Below are positions 6,637 to 12,197 of a DNA stretch of 15,878 bases, piece after piece. The stretch covers positions 1 through 15,878 of the forward strand of contig DKYL01000009.1 in NCBI GenBank assembly GCA_002493325.1, given 5' to 3'. The stretch is from Ruminococcaceae bacterium UBA7101. GTDB taxonomy: Bacteria > Bacillota > Clostridia > Oscillospirales > Acutalibacteraceae. The notes beneath the pieces were generated by a model, which was given only the letters and a program-made list of their open reading frames with translations, searched no databases and had not been told where the DNA came from. A program made the position numbers and the translations under genes. Within the stretch, counting starts at the first letter, position 1. Each line of letters opens with the position of its first letter.

Positions 6637-8259
6637 ATGAGTAAGTATGTAATCACCTATGATATCGGCACAACCGGTATCAAAACCTGCCTGATTGAGA
6701 TTGACGAAACAATGAAAATTCTTGCGTCATCAACAGCAGGCTACAACCTTTATGTTGATGAGGAAACAGGCGTTAAAGGCGGTTCCGAGCAGGATGCTGA
6801 CGAATGGTGGGAGGCAATGTGCACAACCACTAAAACCGTTTTTGCAAAGGTACCGAATGTCAGCAATGATCAGATTGAGGGTATCAGCTTCTGTTCAGCT
6901 ATGCAGGGTCTTGTGCTTGTTGATAAGGAGGGCAAATGCATCCGCCGTCCTATGACATATATGGACCAGAGAGCAAGAGAAGAGCTGAAAAAAGGTATTG
7001 CACACGGCGTGCAGGTTGCAGGTGCAGAGGTTACAAAGCTACTCAAGTATTTAAGATATACAGGTGCGGTAAGCTCATCCGTTAAAGACCCTATCTGGAA
7101 ATACAGATGGGTTGAGGCTCACGAGCCTGAAAACTTCAAGAGAATTTACAAGTGGCTTGACATCAAAGAATATTTAATTCTCCGTGCCAGCGGTGAATTT
7201 GTTATGACACAGGACTCAGCCTTCGGCACACTGCTTTATGACACAAGAAGAGGTCACGAGGGCTGGTGCAAGCCTGTTTGTGATATGGTAGGTGTTAAAA
7301 TGGAACACCTTGCACCTATTAAAAAGAGTACGGAAAAGGTCGGAGAGGTCACTGAGCAGGCTGCCAAGGAGCTTGGACTTGCAGCAGGAACAGCAGTTTA
7401 CGGCGGCGGCGGTGACGCTTCACTTATCGGCGTTGGTGCAGGTGCTGTTGAAATCGGTGATACTCATATTTACTCAGGTACATCAGGCTGGGTAGGAACA
7501 GTTGTTCCCGAACAGCTTGTTGACGCAGGTGCTATGATGGCTGCAATTGTCGGCGTTAACCCTGAAACCTTTAACTATTTCGGTGAGCTTGAAACCTCCA
7601 ACAAGTGTGTAGGCTGGGTTAAGGATCACCTTGCTCTTGATGAAATCGGTGTATTTTTAAAGAAATACGGCAACGCTGCCGACAGCTTTGAGCAGGTTGA
7701 ATTTAATATGTATGATTATCTTGAAGAGGTAATTGACACAATCCCTGCAGGCTCAAACGGTGTTGTATTCACACCGTGGCTTCACGGAAACCGCTGTCCT
7801 TTTGAAGACCCTAACGCAGCAGGTATGTTCTTTAACATTCGTCTTGATACAGGTAAAACAGAGCTTATAAGAGCTGTTGTTGAGGGTATCTGCTTCCATA
7901 TGAGATGGATGCTGGAAAGACAGGAGCAGAAGGTTAAAAAGTTCAAGACCACAGATGCAGTACGTTTTTGCGGCGGCGGTGCACTTGGTGAAACAACCTG
8001 TCAGATTTTAGCCGATGTATTACAGCGTGATGTTGTAGTTGTTGAATCACCGCAGAATATCGGTGCAGTCGGAGCTGCTGCCTGCATTGCTGTCGGTATC
8101 GGAGTCATTCCTAAAATGACAGATGTTAAAAAGCTGATTCCGATTAAAACTACATATCATCCTAACAAATCAAATAAGGATATTTATGACAGAAACTTTA
8201 AGGTATTTAAAAACCTTTATAAGTGCAACAAAGAAAATTTCGCTATACTTAATGGTTAA
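6637..8259 (+). CDS. FGGY-family carbohydrate kinase (xylulokinase-like)
   Basis: FGGY kinases phosphorylate sugars, usually ketoses or polyols, with ATP. The 540-residue protein shows both actin-like ATPase domains: phosphate-1 loop DIGTTGIKT (9-17), EQDADEWW (51-58), the sugar-site segment MTYMDQRA (106-113), YGGGGDA (255-261) with the putative catalytic base D260, and the adenosine motif FCGGGALGETTCQILADVL at about 444-462. Length is at the upper end for the family (~480-540). ATG follows AGGAGG. It is 29 bases behind the TetR gene and divergent from the aminotransferase-aldolase pair. Kinase plus class II aldolase is a common pairing in sugar breakdown (fucose, rhamnose), but no isomerase or transporter is present here, so the substrate cannot be named. 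Confidence 0.9.
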   Translation: MSKYVITYDIGTTGIKTCLIEIDETMKILASSTAGYNLYVDEETGVKGGSEQDADEWWEAMCTTTKTVFAKVPNVSNDQIEGISFCSAMQGLVLVDKEGKCIRRPMTYMDQRAREELKKGIAHGVQVAGAEVTKLLKYLRYTGAVSSSVKDPIWKYRWVEAHEPENFKRIYKWLDIKEYLILRASGEFVMTQDSAFGTLLYDTRRGHEGWCKPVCDMVGVKMEHLAPIKKSTEKVGEVTEQAAKELGLAAGTAVYGGGGDASLIGVGAGAVEIGDTHIYSGTSGWVGTVVPEQLVDAGAMMAAIVGVNPETFNYFGELETSNKCVGWVKDHLALDEIGVFLKKYGNAADSFEQVEFNMYDYLEEVIDTIPAGSNGVVFTPWLHGNRCPFEDPNAAGMFFNIRLDTGKTELIRAVVEGICFHMRWMLERQEQKVKKFKTTDAVRFCGGGALGETTCQILADVLQRDVVVVESPQNIGAVGAAACIAVGIGVIPKMTDVKKLIPIKTTYHPNKSNKDIYDRNFKVFKNLYKCNKENFAILNG

Positions 8260-8271
8260 TGCTTATTATAC

Positions 8272-8290
8272 GGGCGGATGATATCCGCCC
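8272..8290. repeat. REP-like palindrome
   Basis: GGGCGGAT and ATCCGCCC form a perfect 8-bp inverted repeat with a 3-base loop, flanked by AC on the left and CTACG on the right. Short CGGGCGG...CCGCCCCTACG elements of this type are, to my knowledge, scattered between genes of gut Clostridia; copy number cannot be checked here. It is richer in GC than its surroundings. It begins 13 bases after the kinase stop codon. Confidence 0.5.
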
Positions 8291-8320
8291 CTACGAAATA
8301 TAATTATATTTAAACAAGGA

Positions 8321-8344
8321 ACAGGAGGGCAAATGCCCTCCTGT
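8321..8344 (+). terminator. Terminator of the TetR-kinase unit
   Basis: A perfect 11-bp inverted repeat (ACAGGAGGGCA / TGCCCTCCTGT) with a 2-base centre is followed by CATATTTTTATG. It lies 62 bases after the kinase stop codon. Confidence 0.7.
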
Positions 8345-8348
8345 CATA

Positions 8349-8380
8349 TTTTTATGTATATGCTATAGTATACATAAAAA
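8349..8380. repeat. AT-rich inverted repeat
   Basis: TTTTTATGTATA (8349-8360) and TATACATAAAAA (8369-8380) are perfect 12-bp arms with an 8-base loop. The right arm shares its last three bases with the next hairpin. It may form part of a composite terminator region; no other function is evident. Confidence 0.45.
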
Positions 8381-8413
8381 ACCGATGCAGTTTATTATGA
8401 CTGCATCGGTTTT
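8378..8413 (-). terminator. Terminator of the por operon
   Basis: Perfect 14-bp arms (AAAACCGATGCAGT / ACTGCATCGGTTTT) enclose an 8-base loop just after the porB stop codon. On the minus strand the stem is followed by a T-rich run (TTTTTTATG), as expected for an intrinsic terminator. Confidence 0.8.
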
Positions 8414-8423
8414 ACTTTATAAA

Positions 8424-9365
8424 TTATGCACCGCGGACCTCGTCGCATCTGTTGAGAAGCTCTGACCAACGGCGGTCAACCTCTTTCTGGAATGCGTCTA
8501 TCATCCACTCGTTTCCGGACTTAAACATATGCTTGAATCTGCCCTGCTTTACAAGCCACTCCTCAATCGGAACATAACTCTTTGGCTGATAGTTCAGAAT
8601 CCACTTGCCGTCTATAACCTCAAACAAAGGCCAGTAGCGTGTTTCAACTGCAAGCTTGCAGATTTCCATAATATCGTATGTAGGGTATCTCCAACCTCTC
8701 GGGCACGGAGCCATAATGTTCAGGAAAGCAGCACCCTTTGTATAAATTGCTCTTTCGCTCTTTTTATACAAATCCTTGAAATTCTGTACAAAAGTTGTCT
8801 GTGCAACATAAGGCACCTGATGCTCTGCAATAATTGCAGCCAAATCCTTTCTGTACTGTGGCTTACCAAGTGATTCCCTGCCCACAGGTGTAGTTGTTGT
8901 GTCAGCAAACATAGGGGTTGCTGATGAACGCTGAATACCTGTGTTCATATAAGCACCGTTATCATAGCATACATAAACCATATCGTGACCGCGTTCCATT
9001 GCACCTGAAAGGGACTGGAAGCCGATGTCATATGTACCGCCGTCACCGCCGAAGGTGATGAACTTATAGGTTTCGTCAAGCTTTCCCTTTCTTCTGAGAG
9101 CGTTATAAGCACCCTCAACACCTGACATAGTTGCACCTGCATTCTCAAATGCATTGTGAATATAGCTGTCCTTATAAGCAGTATAAGGATACATAAAGGT
9201 TGAAACCTCAAGACAGCCTGTTGCATTGCCGATAACTGCCTTATCACCGGGCTTGATTGCCTTTAAAACATTTCTTACAGCGATTGTGCCGCCGCAGCCT
9301 GCACACATTCTGTGACCACCGACAAGGCGGTCTTCTCTTGAAACATATTCTTTAAAATTATACAT
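8424..9365 (-). CDS. porB: 2-oxoacid:ferredoxin oxidoreductase, beta subunit (thiamine diphosphate-binding)
   Basis: The beta subunit binds thiamine diphosphate and the proximal [4Fe-4S] cluster of pyruvate- or 2-ketoisovalerate-type ferredoxin oxidoreductases, which interconvert a 2-oxoacid plus CoA with acyl-CoA, CO2 and reduced ferredoxin. The 313-residue protein has MCAGCGG (C21, C24), ATGC (C51) and PCPRGWR (C221) as probable cluster ligands, and the thiamine motif GDGG (107-110) continuing to DNGAYMNTG (135-143). It is the last gene of porCDAB, 14 bases after porA, with AGGAGGT upstream. Motifs do not separate a pyruvate enzyme from a branched-chain 2-oxoacid enzyme, so the por symbol is for the family. 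Confidence 0.9.
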   Translation of the reverse strand: MYNFKEYVSREDRLVGGHRMCAGCGGTIAVRNVLKAIKPGDKAVIGNATGCLEVSTFMYPYTAYKDSYIHNAFENAGATMSGVEGAYNALRRKGKLDETYKFITFGGDGGTYDIGFQSLSGAMERGHDMVYVCYDNGAYMNTGIQRSSATPMFADTTTTPVGRESLGKPQYRKDLAAIIAEHQVPYVAQTTFVQNFKDLYKKSERAIYTKGAAFLNIMAPCPRGWRYPTYDIMEICKLAVETRYWPLFEVIDGKWILNYQPKSYVPIEEWLVKQGRFKHMFKSGNEWMIDAFQKEVDRRWSELLNRCDEVRGA

Positions 9366-9379
9366 AAAAGACGACCTCC

Positions 9380-10561
9380 TTATTCTCTTACGCCCATATA
9401 ACGATATGGGTTTTCAACCTTGCCTGCTTCGGCAATCTTAACAAGCTCTTCATATACACCGACCATATCACTTACCTTAACGTCACGTCCGCCAAGACCG
9501 TAAACATAGTTGACTGCAAGAGCATTTGCGCCTGCTCTGTAAAGTGCAGTTGTGACCTCTGAGCCAATTGGTCCGCAGTTATCGTTATAAGATTCAGTTC
9601 TGTCCATAAGAGCAACGGCTTTAATATTCTTTAAGCTTTCAGCAATTTCCTCTGCAGGGAAAGGTCTGAACAATCTGATTTTGATTAAGCCTGCCTTAAC
9701 GCCCTGCTCTCTCAGCTTATCAACAGCGTCCTTTGCTGTGCCTGCTGCCGAGCCGATAATAACAACTGCATACTCGGCATCATCCATTTTATATTCTTCA
9801 AAGAGTCCGTACTCTCTGCCTGAGATTTTTGCATATTCCTTAGCAACATCAAGCGTAACCTGCTTTGCATTCTTAAGTGCCTCAGCCTGTGCTCTCTTAG
9901 CCTCAAAGTAGTAGTTGGTTACACTGTAAGGACCCACTGCCATAGGGCATTCCGGGTTAAGGAGTGAATTTTCGGGATTATACTCACCCACAAAATTCTT
10001 AACATCCTCATCCTCATTGAGCACAATATTTTCAACAGCGTGTGAGGTGATGAAGCCATCCTGGCAAATCATAACAGGAAGCATAACATCCTTATGCTCT
10101 GCAATACGATAAGCCATACAGAGGTTATCATAAACCTCCTGATTATTCTCGGCATAAATCTGAATCCAGCCTGAATCTCTTGCACCCATTGAGTCACTGT
10201 GATCGCAGTTGATATTGATAGGACCCGATAAAGCTCTGTTTACAAGGGTTAATACGCAAGGCAGTCTGTTGGATGCTGCAAGATAAAGCTCCTCCCACAT
10301 AAGTGCCATACCTGCTGATGAGGTGGCTGTAACACTTCTTGCACCTGCTGACTGTGCACCGATAACGGCAGACATAGCTGAATGCTCGCTTTCAACAGGA
10401 ATAAACTCACTGTCAACCTGTCCGTTGGCAACAAGCTTTGAAAAATACTGCGGAATTTCAGTTGAAGGAGTAATGGGGAAAGCCGCCATTACATCAGGAT
10501 TTATCTGGCGCAAAGCCTCGGCAACGGCTTCGTTACCGCTTAATCTGTCTTTTCTTGCCAT
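9380..10561 (-). CDS. porA: 2-oxoacid:ferredoxin oxidoreductase, alpha subunit
   Basis: The alpha subunit carries the pyrimidine-binding and substrate-side domains of the four-subunit enzyme. The 393-residue protein begins with RLSGNEAVAEAL and AAFPITPSTEIPQYF, typical of PorA, then the TSSAGMALMWEELYLAA segment and RALSGPININCDHSDSM followed by DSGWIQIYAENNQE, a pattern shared by pyruvate and 2-ketoisovalerate enzymes and unlike 2-oxoglutarate (KorA) enzymes. The C-terminal domain ends in VYGLGGRDV. ATG is one base after the porD stop codon, with GGAGGGAG inside porD. Substrate remains open; see the T-box finding for why a branched-chain or anabolic role is considered. Confidence 0.9.
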   Translation of the reverse strand: MARKDRLSGNEAVAEALRQINPDVMAAFPITPSTEIPQYFSKLVANGQVDSEFIPVESEHSAMSAVIGAQSAGARSVTATSSAGMALMWEELYLAASNRLPCVLTLVNRALSGPININCDHSDSMGARDSGWIQIYAENNQEVYDNLCMAYRIAEHKDVMLPVMICQDGFITSHAVENIVLNEDEDVKNFVGEYNPENSLLNPECPMAVGPYSVTNYYFEAKRAQAEALKNAKQVTLDVAKEYAKISGREYGLFEEYKMDDAEYAVVIIGSAAGTAKDAVDKLREQGVKAGLIKIRLFRPFPAEEIAESLKNIKAVALMDRTESYNDNCGPIGSEVTTALYRAGANALAVNYVYGLGGRDVKVSDMVGVYEELVKIAEAGKVENPYRYMGVRE

Positions 10562-10562
10562 A

Positions 10563-10865
10563 TTACTTTACTCCCTCCATTGTGATTGCACCGACATGAC
10601 AGCTTTTAACGCATATGCCGCAGCCCTTACAGTGATTATAATCAATCTCGCTTCTTTTGCCGTCGATAACTGAAATACAGCTATCGGGACAAACAGGCAC
10701 ACACATTAAGCAGTGGATGCATTTTTCGTTATCAACAACAGGCTGAACAGATGTCCATTCGCCTGTGTTAAACTCAAGTGAGGTAGCCTCGCCGTAAATC
10801 TGCATACCCTCGGTTAAGTCCTGCCAGGAGCAGTCGAGGTGTAATTTATTCAAATCTGATTTCAT
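10563..10865 (-). CDS. porD: 2-oxoacid:ferredoxin oxidoreductase, delta subunit (2x[4Fe-4S] ferredoxin-like)
   Basis: The delta subunit passes electrons from the buried cluster to ferredoxin. The 100-residue protein has two intact CxxCxxCxxxC motifs: C49-C52-C55-C59 and C79-C82-C85-C89, each with the usual downstream partner region, plus an N-terminal ~45-residue stretch typical of PorD. It starts at the base following the porC stop codon, with GAGGAGGT overlapping the end of porC, so translation is coupled. Separate gamma and delta genes mark the four-subunit (archaeal/Thermotoga-like) form rather than the single-chain PFOR common in Clostridia. Confidence 0.93.
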   Translation of the reverse strand: MKSDLNKLHLDCSWQDLTEGMQIYGEATSLEFNTGEWTSVQPVVDNEKCIHCLMCVPVCPDSCISVIDGKRSEIDYNHCKGCGICVKSCHVGAITMEGVK

Positions 10866-11438
10866 TTATCTTACCTCCTCAAAAGCCATATTCAGTGCAT
10901 TCATATTGCCTTCAATCACCTCAGGCTTTGATGCAAATTTATGTAAAAATGAATTTTCCATTTCCTTTAAGAAAATTTCTTTTTCCATAACACCTGAAAC
11001 CTTGACAATAGCCGCAAGCATCGGCGTATTTGGAAAATATTTGCCAAGGCAGGCTTTTGAAACCTTTCTTGCATCAATTGTATAAACCTTACATGCATAG
11101 CCGTTAAGCTTTTCTCTGATTTCATCAGGTGACTTTGATGTATTGACAACAATACCGCCGTCAGCCTTAAGACCGTCAGTTACGTGAACAACATCAAGAA
11201 GACCCTCATCAACAACAACTACATAATCAGGCTCATAGATATTTGAATGAACTCTGATTTCACTTTTGCTGATTCTGTTATATGCAGTAATCGGAGCGCC
11301 CATACGCTCGGGACCGTACTCAGGAAAGCCCTGCACAAAACTACCTGTTTTGAAGGCAACGTCTGCCAGCAGCAAGGCGGCTGTTTTAGCACCCTGACCG
11401 CCGCGTCCGTGCCAACGGATTTCTACTAAGTCTGCCAT
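10866..11438 (-). CDS. porC: 2-oxoacid:ferredoxin oxidoreductase, gamma subunit
   Basis: The gamma subunit provides the CoA-associated domain of the oxidoreductase. The 190-residue protein shows the family's opening EIRWHGRGGQGAKTAALLLA (residues 6-25), then FPEYGPERMGAPITAYNRIS (38-57) and VVNTS (97-101). The start is the ATG at 11438, with GGGAGGA 7 bases upstream; a longer frame from 11486 would begin inside the T-box terminator hairpin and has no binding site of its own. It is the first gene of porC-porD-porA-porB, controlled by the T-box leader upstream. Confidence 0.92.
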   Translation of the reverse strand: MADLVEIRWHGRGGQGAKTAALLLADVAFKTGSFVQGFPEYGPERMGAPITAYNRISKSEIRVHSNIYEPDYVVVVDEGLLDVVHVTDGLKADGGIVVNTSKSPDEIREKLNGYACKVYTIDARKVSKACLGKYFPNTPMLAAIVKVSGVMEKEIFLKEMENSFLHKFASKPEVIEGNMNALNMAFEEVR

Positions 11439-11717
11439 AATAATCCTCCCAAATAAAAAAATAAAAGCCTCTCTGCCCATAGGCAAAGAGGCGATAATAA
11501 ATACCGTGGTACCACTCTTTTTTCGTTCTAAAAACGCACTTCATGTACTATCATACACTATCCGTATAACGGTGGCAACCGTTCGCGCCTACTGCTGTTC
11601 AGCACGACCACTCAGGGAGGATACCCCATTTAACATTGTACCGACTCACACCAGCCGCCGGCTCTCTTAAACAACTACATAAATGAAACCTGTTCCCATC
11701 AGCGTGTTTTATTTATT
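11439..11717 (-). ncRNA. T-box riboswitch leader of the por operon
   Basis: The ~280-base untranslated leader has all the T-box parts on the minus strand: a Stem I region with GATGGGAACAG near the 5' end (about 11700-11690), AGAGAGCCGGCGGCTGGTG (about 11668-11650) resembling the conserved AG-bulge/distal-loop segment, TGAGTGG after Stem I, the T-box antiterminator sequence AGAGTGGTACCACGGT at 11518-11503 (its GGTACC contains the bulge that pairs with the tRNA acceptor end), and a terminator. Uncharged tRNA would favour antitermination and switch por on. The specifier is not certain: the 3' side of the specifier loop contains GGGGTATCC (about 11627-11619). By spacing to CTGAGT the most likely codon is ATC (isoleucine), with TAT and GTA as alternatives. 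Confidence 0.9.
11467..11492 (-). terminator. Terminator of the T-box leader
   Basis: GCCTCTTTGCC and GGCAGAGAGGC pair in 11 bp (one G-U) around a 4-base TATG loop, followed on the minus strand by TTTTATTTTTTTATTT. It lies immediately after the antiterminator segment and 28 bases before the porC start, as expected for transcriptional T-box control. Confidence 0.9.
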
Positions 11718-11723
11718 GCAACA

Positions 11724-11752
11724 ATTATATTACAGGAAAATCCATTTGTCAA
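11724..11752 (-). promoter_or_regulatory. Consensus sigma-A promoter of the por operon
   Basis: TTGACA (11752-11747), a 17-base spacer and TATAAT (11729-11724) on the minus strand match both consensus boxes perfectly. Such a strong promoter fits control at the level of termination by the T-box. Its -35 lies 7 bases from the stop codon of the upstream metal-binding gene. Confidence 0.88.
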
Positions 11753-11759
11753 CAATTTT

Positions 11760-12014
11760 TTATTTTTTTAGTTTTGAAAAAAATCCCTTTTTCTCATAGG
11801 GCTCTTTTGCAATGGATTTAAGCTCATAGCCTGTTTCTGCAACCACAGACTTAAGCTTATCCTCATCAATATCATCTGCAACAATTACGCACTGCTTTTT
11901 TGCATGAGAGGACTCCACCTTTTTAACAGAAAAATGGCTTCTGATTGCATCATTCATATGCGCCTCACAGTGACCGCACATCATACCTTCAATTTCCAAA
12001 ATATATTTAGTCAT
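11760..12014 (-). CDS. Heavy-metal-associated (HMA) domain protein, CopZ-like
   Basis: This is a small cytosolic metal-binding protein, probably a copper(I) chaperone-like protein. The 84-residue product is one HMA fold: ILEIEGMMCGHCEAHMNDAI carries the metal-binding CxxC (C13, C16), and DKLKSVVAETGYEL is the typical last helix and strand. The C-terminal tail after residue 68 is basic (KKGFFSKLKK) and longer than in minimal CopZ. ATG follows AAGGAGA. It appears monocistronic; no P-type ATPase or CsoR/CopY gene is in the window, so copper specificity is inferred from the family only. Confidence 0.85.
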   Translation of the reverse strand: MTKYILEIEGMMCGHCEAHMNDAIRSHFSVKKVESSHAKKQCVIVADDIDEDKLKSVVAETGYELKSIAKEPYEKKGFFSKLKK

Positions 12015-12028
12015 AATAAGTCTCCTTT

Positions 12029-12046
12029 AGTTAGTGAATTCTAACT
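12029..12046. promoter_or_regulatory. Palindromic operator of the HMA gene
   Basis: AGTTAG and CTAACT are perfect 6-bp arms separated by TGAATT. The site lies between the -10 box and the ribosome binding site and covers the predicted transcription start. The TTAG...CTAA shape resembles DtxR/IdeR-family metalloregulator boxes, which suits a metal-binding product, but the match is only partial. Confidence 0.5.
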
Positions 12047-12049
12047 GAT

Positions 12050-12078
12050 ATCATATCATTTTAATAGGAATTTGTCAA
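12050..12078 (-). promoter_or_regulatory. Sigma-A promoter of the HMA gene
   Basis: TTGACA (12078-12073), a 17-base spacer and TATGAT (12055-12050) on the minus strand, about 36 bases upstream of the start codon. Confidence 0.8.
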
Positions 12079-12094
12079 TACTATTTCCTTATTC

Positions 12095-12129
12095 TTTTAT
12101 AATTCCCGACAGTTCAAAGAATTATAAAA
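12095..12129. promoter_or_regulatory. Perfect 11-bp inverted repeat upstream of the mannosidase promoter
   Basis: TTTTATAATTC (12095-12105) and GAATTATAAAA (12119-12129) are perfect inverted arms with a 13-base spacer. The right arm ends 4 bases before the mannosidase -35 box, so an activator or repressor binding site is plausible. It is AT-rich, which raises the chance of coincidence slightly. Confidence 0.45.
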
Positions 12130-12133
12130 ACTA

Positions 12134-12162
12134 TTGAAAAGAAAACAAATATAATTTATAAT
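12134..12162 (+). promoter_or_regulatory. Sigma-A promoter of the beta-mannosidase gene
   Basis: TTGAAA (12134-12139), a 17-base spacer and TATAAT (12157-12162), 35 bases before the ATG. Confidence 0.75.
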
Positions 12163-12197
12163 AAATATATTATAACAAACCACTTGGGAGATTTGCT

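Noticed and set aside
8424..11438. Calling the oxidoreductase a 2-oxoglutarate enzyme (KorABCD)
   Set aside because: The alpha subunit has RALSGPININCDHSD and DSGWIQ as in pyruvate/2-ketoisovalerate enzymes, not the KorA pattern. Pyruvate versus branched-chain substrate is left open.
11439..11486. 16-residue N-terminal extension of PorC
   Set aside because: It would start within the T-box terminator stem, and the ATG at 11438 has GGGAGGA at the right distance and begins the conserved family N-terminus.
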